Positions 49,501-58,688 of a DNA stretch of 64,000 nt are shown in pieces (the first letter of the stretch is position 1; the number at the start of each line of letters is the position of its first letter). The DNA comes from Setoptus koraiensis (taxonomy: Eukaryota > Arthropoda): contig CM106585.1 in the NCBI GenBank assembly GCA_048013815.1, positions 1 through 64,000 on the forward strand, given 5' to 3'. A model generated the notes under the pieces. That model was given only the letters and a program-made list of their open reading frames with translations, searched no databases and was not told the DNA's origin. The position numbers and the translations under genes are program-made.

Positions 49501-52500
49501 TCTGCTAATTCTCTTAGAGATGAAATATATCAATTTGATGGCGTAACAACTGGAGCAGTAATACCAAGTGATTACTTTCTACCTGATATCAATGCTGCAA
49601 TTCAATTGAACAATTCCACGACTCAATTACCGGCAACAACAGCAACAACAAATGCAAATATTAATCAAAAAGTGAATTTCGGACAACAACATTCAATATC
49701 GTTTTGGATGAAACATTCTCCATTTCAATTTTTAAATAATCAACAGCAATTAGATGCAAATGATGCAAGCATTATGAATGATTTGGCCAAACATTACAAG
49801 GAGCACATATTGTGTTCGAGCGATCAGCACAGTAAGTTCACTTATTAACTAACTTAATTATTATGTAATTAATAGCGCATGCATACTAACAACTGCTAAT
49901 TCAATTGCTAATCTGACTTTTCTTACTTTATGCAGGGAGGAACCGTCATCACTACTCGTTGTTTGTAAGAAATTGTCGTCTTATTTTGCTTATGAGACGT
50001 CATCTAAATCAATCGATACCCAATGATTCCGGCACCTTCTTGCCAGCAGAATGGCGTTGGCAATCAAGCTCCATATGCGACAATAGATGGCATCATTATG
50101 TAATACAAGTTGATTATCCGAATAATATTGAATTATTTGTTGATGGGCAACATCAAGAGACAACCGACAACAACCCTGTTATTGTGGACGATCTGCCATT
50201 ACATGATAATAATAACAATAATAACAGTGCCACTACTGAGAAGACTGTCTTCACATTGGGAGTGTGTTGGGATGGAAAAACTAATGAGACAACTGGATAT
50301 TTTAGAGGCTTTCTATCGGCTCTAATGATTTTGCCAAACAGAATAGAACAAAACAGAGTAATAGAATGTGTGAATAGTTGCGCCGAAAGTTTAGTAAGTT
50401 TATCATATAGTGATAGTGGCGATCGCAGTAATAATAACAATAACAATTATAATAACAACAACAATAATAATCGTGGTCAAGTGATCAAAAGAAGACGAAA
50501 GAAATTAATTAATAGAACTATTGTCAATGGTAACAGTGATCAACAAATAATTAATCAATTGGATTACTTTGGTGATGATGGAGACACAAACAAATTAAGT
50601 GACGACACCAACAACAACAAAATTGACAATTCGTTTGTTTCATATCAATTAAGCTCATCTGAAATCATTTTGAACGGACATGACCTTCTAGACATAAACG
50701 AGGCTCTATCGCGAATCGCCTACGTCAATTATAGGGACTATCCATCGTTGACAACAACAAGAACGATTAACTTGGTAACCAATATCAATTGTTTAGGTAA
50801 CAATATATTACAAGGGGAGCCATCAGCTATTGTCATTGATCCAATTAATATTGATATCATAATGAGCCAATTTGACTTGGATGACTCCATCATTCATCGT
50901 CACAACACTTTGTTCAATCGCTATTTTAGTAACTATCAGCGACAACAGCTACGACTAGAGTTAATTGGTACATCGAATTTGGAGCAAGAATATAATTCGT
51001 TTCTGAAAGGAATAGATATCTTCTCAAGTGTATCAATACGAAAAAGATTGATCAACAACAATATGATGCTGCAACAAAAGCATCACAATCAATCTGAGGA
51101 AGCTCCAACAAACACCCATCCAATCAATCAAATTGAAGATATTGGTAGATTAAAGATTGAATCTTGTTTCATTGATATATATCCGCCACTAAATGATTAT
51201 CACGAATCATTGATTTTGCCCAAAGATTTGCTCGATGCTTCAATTATATACTGGAAACAATCCAGTAGAGGCGCTATAATCTATGGTAAGTTGTTCTCGT
51301 CAACATAATGTTAATCTTTAGTATCTTTGATATAATAAAAAATACCGATCATTTTGATCTAACATCCGTCTCTTCTTATCGGTTCTCCCACACATTAATT
51401 TTTTAGGCTTGGACGAGATGGAAGTATATGAGAGAATTCTGAAAAATATCAAATACGTTAATACAAAACCAGCCTTTTACTCAGAGAGGGACATCAAGTT
51501 GATTTGTTCTGATCTGAATGGTCTATTAACAAGTAATCAGTATTCTCAGACGTTGACCATAATTCATCCGAAATCGTTGCCTGAAAACTTTTCATCAGAT
51601 GCACCAATTATGACCACTAATGAAAGTGAAAGTAAAAAATTGTTTGACTACAATCAAAGAGTTGTCATAACACAACAAACGTTCATCAATGATCTCACAT
51701 CATCAGCTAATCATACTATCCAAAATAAACAGCCAACAAATGATAATGTTAATAATATTGCAAATTCATCACAAGAGAGAGATTTAAACTCAAAACTACG
51801 CAACAATGAACAAGAATTATTCTATCTCCATTCGTCTGATATGCTGGACACAAGATCAAACCAGCAACACAACACAAAAATCAACAGAATTGTTGTTGCC
51901 TTTCTTGTTTTTAGTGTCAGCATTGTAATTCTTGTCATTATAATTAGTGCAACAAAATTAAGAGCAACCAATAGTATGAATATGACCAATTTAATACCTG
52001 CACAAGACGGCTACAACGCGGGAATAGATGGACTAGATTCGATGGCCTGGGACGAATCATTAACTATAACAGTTAATCCGTTTGATTATTTGCATGATGA
52101 AAAAACCAACAGAGATAAATTAACAAAACATAATAATGCCGATAATGATGGGCGAAGTTTAGGGAAAAGTCTATTGAAAGATATTAATCAAGATGAGCTG
52201 ACCGATGGAACAAATTACGAAACAATACCTTTCGTAAGATGTAAACATCACAAAGATGAAGCCCATTATTATCATTATCATCATCATAACCATTCAACAG
52301 CAGGACAACAAGAACAATCAATAGATGTTAGCAGTGAAGATGACAAGTTCGACGATAATTATAGAATTATTGATATGCATTCATTGCATGGTGATTATTC
52401 TCAAGATGATGATCATCTCGATGAAAATCACCTACACCGGCATCATCATCATCACCATCATAGGCATCACATGGACAATAATACGAAAGATGACGACTTG

Positions 52501-53094
52501 CTAGAAAATGAAAATGAATGCTCAGATGAAGACGAGGAAATCGACGATGACGACGAAGAAGAGGAAATAGAAATTGATGAAGAAGAGGATGATGACGACA
52601 TTGATGAAGAAGACGAGGATGAAGACGATGACAACAATGATGAGGAGGAGGATGACGAAAAAACAATCAACAACAATAATATGCAAACTACTAGTAGCGG
52701 TAATTTGACCGATAAACAATTGAATAACAGGTCAACATATCAGCGAAGTCAAAGACAGCTCAGATTCAGACGAAGCGCCTCCACAAATGGTGGCCACCAC
52801 AAACGATGTGACAATAACAATCAATCAGATGATGATTTAATTAGTGATAATTTCATTAGTGAGGACGATGACGATGTAGTTGCTACAGCAACTGAAACAA
52901 GCGAGGACGATACACCGGCTTTAGTAAGCAATGATTCATCTACTGCCAGCAATTATACTATTCATCAACAAAATTGTAGATTAAAATCCAGCAACAATCT
53001 TCATAGTCGTCGACAGCATCATCATCATCATTTATATCAAAATCATAATCAACATCATTGTCATGATTGCGCCCATGCAAATCGCAATCAGTAA
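21588..53094 (+). CDS. Cals: calsyntenin (cadherin/LG transmembrane protein)
   Basis: Eight exons: 21588-21795, 36038-37669, 37855-38044, 38425-38999, 44399-44755, 49346-49831, 49936-51285 and 51407-53094. Junction phases agree and the total is 6486 nt (2161 residues; vertebrate calsyntenins are about 950-980). Calsyntenins are neuronal type I membrane proteins that link vesicles to kinesin-1 and act at synapses. Exon 1 gives a signal peptide (LAGLLFLTTFVYIVLNV); its assignment rests on phase and this signal. Exon 2 is mostly a long acidic, Asn-rich insert, ending in LEPIYYGTITESEH, the usual N-terminus. Cadherin landmarks follow (VEDVNEYGPEF, ASDKDCSLQFNTIC), then the LG domain (HHYSLFVRNCRLILL, WHHYVIQVDYP, LGVCWDG). 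A membrane segment is encoded near 51885-51950. The cytoplasmic tail has the kinesin light-chain motif MAWDESLTITVNPF, His-rich runs and a long Asp/Glu tract. Intron 3 starts at 38045, where the first cadherin domain continues into exon 4. Confidence 0.92.
23897..23953. repeat. (TA)n microsatellite
   Basis: A near-pure TA run in calsyntenin intron 1. A shorter TA run is at about 48238-48257. Confidence 0.95.
24509..24555. repeat. AT-rich hairpin
   Basis: CGCATCACA at the left end pairs perfectly with TGTGATGCG at the right end, and the AT-rich interior can pair further with mismatches. The size resembles a short hairpin precursor. Confidence 0.6.
25853..25884. repeat. perfect 14-bp stem, 4-nt loop hairpin
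   Basis: GATTCAGTTGATTC (25853-25866), loop ACTC, then its exact reverse complement (25871-25884). Confidence 0.95.
28015..28145. repeat. 9-bp CAACAACGA minisatellite
   Basis: About 13-14 nearly perfect units, in calsyntenin intron 1. The repetitive Val/Ser-Leu frames over it are artefacts of the repeat. Confidence 0.95.
32709..32850. repeat. 10-bp CGCCAGTGTC tandem repeat
   Basis: Four to five perfect decamers followed by degenerate CCGCAGCCA-type copies, GC-rich against an AT-rich background. Confidence 0.93.
33094..33147. repeat. 16-bp GGCCCAAACC tandem repeat
   Basis: Three to four copies of a unit like GGCCCAAACCAAGGCT, in calsyntenin intron 1. Confidence 0.85.
33715..33746. repeat. 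perfect 14-bp stem, 4-nt loop hairpin
   Basis: TTTACTGCTAGTCG (33715-33728), loop AGCG, then its exact reverse complement (33733-33746). Same geometry as the hairpin at 25853-25884, but unrelated in sequence. Confidence 0.95.
37445..37512 (+). repeat. (AAC)n run encoding poly-Asn in calsyntenin
   Basis: About 20 AAC codons in frame, just before the conserved LEPIYYGTI segment. A CAA/CAG run encoding poly-Gln lies at 38736-38774 in exon 4. Confidence 0.95.
39467..39536. repeat. 11-bp GGTGGTCGCTA tandem repeat
   Basis: Six copies alternating GGTGGTCGCTA and GGTGGTCGTTA. Confidence 0.93.
41732..41860. repeat. 9-bp GTCGCTAGT minisatellite
   Basis: About 14 head-to-tail copies, with GTCGCTGGT variants alternating in the second half. 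The Ser-Leu-Val and Asp-Thr-Ser repeat frames across it are artefacts. Confidence 0.96.
45764..45838. repeat. 15-bp GGCTAGTTTAGTCT tandem repeat
   Basis: About five copies. An inverted copy (CCAGACTAAACTAGC) follows at about 45844-45858, so the array can fold back on itself. Confidence 0.9.
45897..45949. repeat. 21-bp stem, 11-nt loop hairpin
   Basis: Left arm 45897-45917 and right arm 45929-45949 pair with two mismatches around a loop at 45918-45928. Arm length and loop size are like a small pre-miRNA, but expression is unknown. Confidence 0.8.
47934..48156 (+). pseudogene. exon-like block with an in-frame stop inside calsyntenin intron 5
   Basis: Bounded by a good acceptor (GTTTGTTCTAG|TATT) and a strong donor (AGATT|GTAAGT). 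One frame reads about 74 codons of protein-like sequence (for example DDRLIDVVAHTSYDILGLLQ) interrupted by a single TGA. The exit phase (2) does not match the next calsyntenin exon (phase 1), so it is not part of the main transcript. It could be a dead exon, an exon of an unseen gene, a poison exon or chance. I do not recognise the family. Confidence 0.3.
50463..50910 (+). repeat. calsyntenin segment duplicated at 55965-56407
   Basis: Part of calsyntenin exon 7, encoding the end of the LG region from NNNRGQVIKRRRKK to the DLDDSIIHRHN segment. It matches 55965-56407 with no difference over about the first 394 bp, then is about 84% identical over the last 50-55 bp. Confidence 0.95.
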
Positions 53095-53920
53095 CAGTTG
53101 CATGGTTTACGCAAATTATGATTAATGAACATCCAACTAATTTGTTCGCTCCAAATCACTTTGTTCTCAACAAAAATCTTGCCAAAATGTCCATGAGTAT
53201 CAATAATAAAAAATTGAGTTGAGATTGAGGAGAAAAGAGGAAAATATAGATTAAAAGAAGCAATCGAGTGATAATATTGATAAAGTCACTTTAAATTTAA
53301 CTATTTGATTGGTTGCTCTATCATTGGTATACAAATATATCAATAAAAAAAGCTCTTCAAATTTGTTGCAAATACTCATTCACATATCACAAAATGATGT
53401 TATCATTATAATATAATTGTGTTGATATTCATTAAAAATCTATTCGGTTAATTAGAAAAACTGATTACCATTATCAAACAAAGGTCCATTCTCACAGATT
53501 CATTGTGGCATTTATCGTGGTGCTAAACTTTCTGAGTTATACATATTCTTACATATACACTTTTTTTAATTGTAATTGTTGTGGTTTTCATGAGTAGTCA
53601 TCAATTGTTGTTTAGATGACCTGAACTCAGTTAGCTTCAATAATCTAACAATTTCCGATGCCAACTAATTTAGTTATGCCGACCATATATTAAGAGAAAA
53701 AATAGAGCAATCTTTTCTGAGTATTTACAAAAAACTGTTCATATATTACAGTAGCAATCAGAGAGGTTTTTCAATCGGTAAATATTCTATCTGACAAAAA
53801 TGAGTGTTATTACATTATACATTCTATGGCTCGGGTCAAGTGACTTTACATTATATAATAGGCAAGCTTTATAAATCGCGACCCAATTGCTAGATCATGT
53901 GGTATAACATCAATCTACTG
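53095..53920. other. calsyntenin 3' flank
   Basis: AT-rich, with several AATAAA/AATAAAAA-like poly(A) signals (for example near 53203 and 53342). No exon was recognised. Confidence 0.6.
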
Positions 53921-54275
53921 ACGAACTAGATGACAAACGAATATATTAAAACAAAATAGATTAGATTAATGTCGACATTGATTAGGTTTGGACGGGCATA
54001 TTGAGAAGCATTGAATTATAAAAGGTATATAACTGGCGGAGTTTGAGAAGGATTGTTCAATTACTGTGTCATAATCTCAACAACTTTTCGACTAGGTCGT
54101 TTTTGTCAAGCAAATATTTACAAATCATCCAATTGACGAGAACGCCTAAAAATGTTTGGAGAAAGAATTTCTAAAACTATCAGCAACTGTCTCTTGGTAA
54201 GCATCTTGGTTACCATGGGCACTTTAGTGGAATCAGGTGAGTTCTATTGTGCGATTTTGTTTGAAATCTCTTACA
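53921..54275 (+). repeat. direct repeat copy 1: promoter and exon 1 of a secreted-protein gene
   Basis: Begins ACGAACTAGATGACAAACGA and runs through a TATATAA box (54026-54032), exon 1 and the start of intron 1. Copy 2 is at 54865-55180. Confidence 0.9.
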
Positions 54276-54865
54276 AATTTTATCTAAACCATTAGATTAA
54301 CAGGACGTGTTGTTGTTTTAATTGTCGCAAGCGCCGAGCCAACGATCCTCATGCCTGGGAGAGATGATTAACACCAACAGTAAGTGGGTGACCCTCTTTA
54401 TGAGTCAATCAATTCTAGCATGCTGATTAGATGGAGCATATTCTAACTACTATATATTGTCAATCTATTCGTTTTGTCCTGCATTCAGGGACACTATCAA
54501 TTTGGGCAGACAATCTTGAGGATATGGTGAATGAGTCAACATTACCCAGTAACATAAGATCTACTCTTCACGAAGAAGCCGATCGTTTATTGGATATGAT
54601 AGGCGATTTTGGTGATAATCTTACGAAGAAACCTGTGGAACAATTGTCAAAGGATCTAGTCAACATAAGACGTCGATCCAATAGACTGGCTTTAGACATT
54701 TATTTGAACACATTCGATATGAGGTGGCCGCAAGCATCGCTCCAACTTGGCGTAATGGTGGAAAGGGCCCAGCAAGCTTGTAGCTCCAGTGCTGATCGGG
54801 CCGCCATTCTCGTGCTGAATCGCATTCATCAACAAGTGAATAAAATCAATCTAAATCAAATATAA
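54152..54865 (+). CDS. small secreted helical protein, unknown family
   Basis: Two exons, 54152-54236 and 54489-54865, joined in phase 1 (TCA G|GG ACA), give 153 residues. Exon 1 encodes a signal peptide (NCLLVSILVTMGTLVES). The mature part is predicted mostly alpha-helical, with two cysteines at most and regular Leu/Ile spacing (LHEEADRLLDMIGDFGDNL, LSKDLVNIRRRSNRLALDI). I do not recognise the family. A TATA box at 54026-54032 gives a normal core-promoter spacing to a 5'UTR of about 95 nt. The stop codon is immediately followed by the second copy of its own promoter. The frame upstream of 54489 reads into the intron and is not used. Confidence 0.72.
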
Positions 54866-55180
54866 CGAACTAGATGACAAGCGAATATATTAAAACAAAA
54901 TCGATTAGATTAATGTCTACATCGATCAGGTTAGGACACGGGCATATTGAGAAGCATCGAATTATGAAAGGTATATAACTGGCAGAGTTCGAGAAGGATT
55001 GTTCAATTACTGTGTCATAATCTCAACAATTTTTCGACTAGTTCGTTTTTGTCAAGCAGATATTTATGAATCATTCAATTAAGGAGAACGCACAATAAAG
55101 TTTGGAGAAAGAGTTTCTTAAACTATCAGCAACTGTCTCTTGGCAAGTACCGTTGTGCGATTTTGTTTGAAATCTCTCGC
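54865..55180 (+). repeat. direct repeat copy 2: promoter and broken exon 1
   Basis: Starts at the last base of the preceding stop codon and matches 53921-54275 at roughly 90%, including the TATATAA box (54972-54978). In this copy the ATG is replaced by AAG, and about 30-40 bp around the exon-1 end and donor are missing; the matching intron sequence then resumes (GTGCGATTTTGTTTGAAATC). It cannot encode the signal peptide but may keep promoter activity. Confidence 0.85.
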
Positions 55181-55895
55181 GATTGCTCCGTTTAGATCTA
55201 TTTAGATAGAAAGAGGGAACTTCCAGAATCGTAATATAGATTCGGCCTATCTCAGAATGGGAAAAGAGGCCACAAAAAAAAAGTGAATTCGTTCAAAGTT
55301 GGGGCTCGTTTCCGCGCATAATCAGTTCGTCTTTTGTTATGGTGGCGATGAAATCCTACTATTGTTCTCGCGCAACACACTGAATTCTATCGAGTACTGA
55401 GGTATTGGGTGGAAGAATCCGTGCAGCACACAAGCACAGAGAGTATGAAGTAGTATTGTGTGCCCCTGTTGCCTTGTGGCGCGAAACAAGCTCAGAATCT
55501 TGCTAACGCACGAACTGTGCAAAATGAGCAACTGCGGTGTGGGTAAAGCTTTTCTGATGTACCTACATTGGTTTACAGAAAGTCCGCAAGAGCGGCGCTA
55601 CACTGCATTGTGTGTGTGTGTAACTAAATGCGAGCAGCGCCTCTTGCGGATCTTTCATGAAAAATCGGCGCACATTGGAAAAATCTCAAGCAGCGCGCAG
55701 TGTTTTTGTGCAGAAAATGAATTGTGGAAGGCAGCGTAGGCTTGGCTGTAGGAAGTGGTCCGCTTGCTGCTCGCACCCGATATTACTGTGTGACTTGATT
55801 TCTTTGTTCGTATCATCCACCAGGCGCGTATCTAACGCTAGTCGTCAGCGGGCTGCCTCGTTCTCTTTTTGATTGCAATCTTCGGCGTGCGCTGA
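55181..55895. other. unassigned sequence upstream of the chimeric PCGF frame
   Basis: No gene was recognised. The stretch is somewhat more GC-rich than its flanks. A plus frame at 55458-55739 encodes a Cys-rich sequence without family likeness. A possible acceptor (GCTGATGCAG) ends at 55900 and would allow splicing from an upstream exon into the chimeric frame. Confidence 0.4.
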
Positions 55896-55901
55896 TGCAG
55901 A

Positions 55902-57302
55902 TTGGCGAGCTCCTGCTTGAAACATGTAGCGTGCGCTCGTCACAAACAAACCGATGACACCAACAATAATAATCGTGGTCAAGTGATCAAAAGAAGACGA
56001 AAGAAATTAATTAATAGAACTATTGTCAATGGTAACAGTGATCAACAAATAATTAATCAATTGGATTACTTTGGTGATGATGGAGACACAAACAAATTAA
56101 GTGACGACACCAACAACAACAAAATTGACAATTCGTTTGTTTCATATCAATTAAGCTCATCTGAAATCATTTTGAACGGACATGACCTTCTAGACATAAA
56201 CGAGGCTCTATCGCGAATCGCCTACGTCAATTATAGGGACTATCCATCGTTGACAACAACAAGAACGATTAACTTGGTAACCAATATCAATTGTTTAGGT
56301 AACAATATATTACAAGGGGAGCCATCAGCTATTGTCATTGATCCAATTAATATTGATACCATAATGAGCCAATTCGATCTGGATAATTCCATTTATCGTC
56401 ACAACACTTTGTCCAATACTACCACTACTACAATAACGCAAACAACCACCATTACAGCTGATGTATCATGGACGAGCACATTTGCAAAACGCCGCAAACT
56501 ATCGGTCACCAAATCTGCCAAGTCCACAAAATCTGCCAAACCCGCCAAACTTGCCAAACTTGCCAAACGTATCAAAAGCGCCAGTGATAAACCCCTACCT
56601 CGTGGCTGGCATACCATAAATCTTAGTCAAATCAATGATTTGATTGGATGCAAGCTATGCGGTGGTTATCTCATAGATGCCACTACAATCACAGAGTGTT
56701 TGCACTCATTCTGCCGAAAATGCTTGGTGATCCATCTGCAAAATAGCAGCAATTCCTGTCCAAAATGTAGCATCTCTCTTCCTGGAGCTAAACCGTTCGA
56801 CAACATTAGGTCCGATCCAACGTTACAGGAAATTGTGTACAAATTGGTGCCAAATCTCTTCACCAATGAGATGAAGAGAAGAAAGAAATTTTATAAAAAT
56901 GCCCCACCAGAAGTATTAGTCAATTTGACTAGCGAAGAACGAGGTGATGTCAGATACGGTCATCCTGTTTATGGACCAAATGATACAGTATTCGTTACAC
57001 TTGTATCAACACCATATTGGACACCATTCAAGCCAAAACACACCATAACAGATACCTCCCCGTCCGATGAAAAAAATTGTGAGGAAGAGCGTATATATTT
57101 AAAGTGTCCTGGCACAGTGTCAGTGGCAAACCTCAAGAAATTGTTAATTATGAGATATGAGCTGCAGGCTTGTCATAGTATTAATATTCTCTACGAAGAT
57201 GATATTCTATCTGATAATTGTCCAATGATAGATCTCGTATACTCAAATTCCTGGATGCAAACTGCGCCTCTTTGTCTGCATTTTAAAATTACAAAAATCT
57301 AA
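55902..57302 (+). CDS. chimeric calsyntenin-fragment/Polycomb RING protein
   Basis: One open frame with two sources. The first 150 or so codons (to about 56407) are a copy of calsyntenin LG-region coding sequence in the same frame. A Thr-rich stretch follows, then a basic segment with an NLS-like AKRRKLS and repeated KSAK/KLAK, then a PCGF-type Polycomb protein: RING (C-x2-C, C-x-H-x2-C-x2-C, C-x2-C), the family stretch NIRSDPTLQEIVYKLVPNLF, EMKRRKKFY, and a C-terminal RAWUL-like domain. PCGF proteins pair with RING1-type E3 ligases in PRC1. The frame is open from 55896 but has no ATG until 56364. The product is therefore either spliced from an upstream exon at the 55900 acceptor, or starts at 56364 (312 residues, keeping 15 calsyntenin-derived ones). 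Compared with the next gene it has about 17 extra residues between RING and RAWUL. Confidence 0.7.
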   Translation: MASSCLKHVACARHKQTDDTNNNNRGQVIKRRRKKLINRTIVNGNSDQQIINQLDYFGDDGDTNKLSDDTNNNKIDNSFVSYQLSSSEIILNGHDLLDINEALSRIAYVNYRDYPSLTTTRTINLVTNINCLGNNILQGEPSAIVIDPINIDTIMSQFDLDNSIYRHNTLSNTTTTTITQTTTITADVSWTSTFAKRRKLSVTKSAKSTKSAKPAKLAKLAKRIKSASDKPLPRGWHTINLSQINDLIGCKLCGGYLIDATTITECLHSFCRKCLVIHLQNSSNSCPKCSISLPGAKPFDNIRSDPTLQEIVYKLVPNLFTNEMKRRKKFYKNAPPEVLVNLTSEERGDVRYGHPVYGPNDTVFVTLVSTPYWTPFKPKHTITDTSPSDEKNCEEERIYLKCPGTVSVANLKKLLIMRYELQACHSINILYEDDILSDNCPMIDLVYSNSWMQTAPLCLHFKITKI

Positions 57303-57635
57303 ATAAATCTTGATTATATTATATATTATTGATTGGAAGAAGAGAAGAACAAGAAAGGTTGGCTCTCGCATTTACAGTGGCCTGCCAATACTAACCCATC
57401 GTCCAGTTACATAATTGTCCATATTTATCTCGAACCCCCCATATCATTTATTTATTACATTGTATTATAGGAATTGAATCGCACCTAAATTTTGCATCGT
57501 CATTATTATTATTCACTCTCAAATATTGCTGTTGCTGCTGCCGACGCTAACATTACTATTACTGCCATAAGTGGAAATATTTATTTATAATTGAACTTAG
57601 TTGAGGAAGCTCACGAAACACACACTATTGCAAAC
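57303..57635. other. spacer between the two PCGF-type genes
   Basis: AT-rich, with an ATT/TGCTG run near 57495-57545 and an in-frame stop (57588-57590) before the downstream start. It must carry the 3' end of one gene and the promoter of the next. Confidence 0.5.
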
Positions 57636-58535
57636 ATGACTCAGTCCTTAGATGAAATCGATCTCAATGATCTCAAAGATCCATCGGGTATCTTTGAACT
57701 AGCTGAGGTAGGTCAACATGTGGCTCAACATCATCATCATACACCTCAAGAGCCTCGTCATCAGCCACCACCTCCACCTCCATTGTCTGAACCCGTGCTC
57801 TCAGGTTCCTCAAGACAGCAAGCGCCTCCGCCAGTACCCATGCACCGTGCACCCCAATCGACTAAACCACCACCACCGACTAAACTCCTACCTCGTGGCT
57901 GGCATACCATACATTTTAGTCAAATCAATGATTTGATTGGATGCCATCTATGCGGTGGTTATCTCATAGATGCCACTACTATCACAGAGTGTTTGCACTC
58001 ATTCTGCCGAAAATGCTTGGTGATCCATCTGCAAAATAGCAGCAATTCATGTCCAAAATGTAGCATCTCTCTTCCTGGAGCTAAACCGTTCGACAACATT
58101 AGGTCCGATCATAGGTTACAGGAAATTGTCTACAAATTGGTGCCAAACCTGTTCACCAATGAGATGAAGAGACGAAAAAAATTTTATAAAAATGCCCCAC
58201 CAGAAGAAAAAAAAAAATTAACTAGCGAACAACGAGGTGCTGTCAGATACGGTCATCCTGTTTATGGACCAAATGATACAGTATTCGTTACACTTGTATC
58301 AACACCGTCCAAGCCAGAGGGAGAGAGAATATATTTAAAGTGTCCTGGCACAGTGTCAGTGGCCACCCTCAAGAAATTTTTAATTTTGAGATATGAGCTG
58401 CAGGCTTTTCATAATATTAATATTCTATACGAGAATGATATACTATCTGATGAGTGTCCAATGATAGATCTGGTATACTTCAATTCCTGGATGCAAACTG
58501 CGCCTCTTTTCTTGCATTTTAAAATTACAATATGA
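57636..58535 (+). CDS. PCGF: PCGF-type Polycomb RING finger protein
   Basis: A single-exon gene of 299 residues. ATG 57636 is the first after an in-frame stop at 57588. The N-terminal 85 residues are His/Pro/Gln-rich. The C3HC4 RING uses C103, C106, C119, H121, C124, C127, C139 and C142. The signature stretches DATTITECLHSFCRKCLV, NIRSDHRLQEIVYKLVP and FTNEMKRRKKFY follow, as in BMI1, MEL18 and Drosophila Psc. Residues of about 205-299 form the RAWUL ubiquitin-like domain. By family, it would partner a RING1/Sce ligase in PRC1 to monoubiquitinate H2A. It is the likely parent or sibling of the chimeric gene just upstream, with very similar nucleotide sequence from the RING onward. Both copies being intronless could point to a retrocopy origin. 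Confidence 0.88.
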   Translation: MTQSLDEIDLNDLKDPSGIFELAEVGQHVAQHHHHTPQEPRHQPPPPPPLSEPVLSGSSRQQAPPPVPMHRAPQSTKPPPPTKLLPRGWHTIHFSQINDLIGCHLCGGYLIDATTITECLHSFCRKCLVIHLQNSSNSCPKCSISLPGAKPFDNIRSDHRLQEIVYKLVPNLFTNEMKRRKKFYKNAPPEEKKKLTSEQRGAVRYGHPVYGPNDTVFVTLVSTPSKPEGERIYLKCPGTVSVATLKKFLILRYELQAFHNINILYENDILSDECPMIDLVYFNSWMQTAPLFLHFKITI

Positions 58536-58688
58536 TGTAATAAAAACTTTTCAAATACCGCGCTCGCTGAGGATTCCCAAATTTGTCGCATTTGAACGAC
58601 TTTCACTGTATCACCATGGTATTATTTACATTATTCTTCTTCGTCGTCCAGTAGCTCTTTCAATCTTTTCCTACTGGCATTTCAAGTT

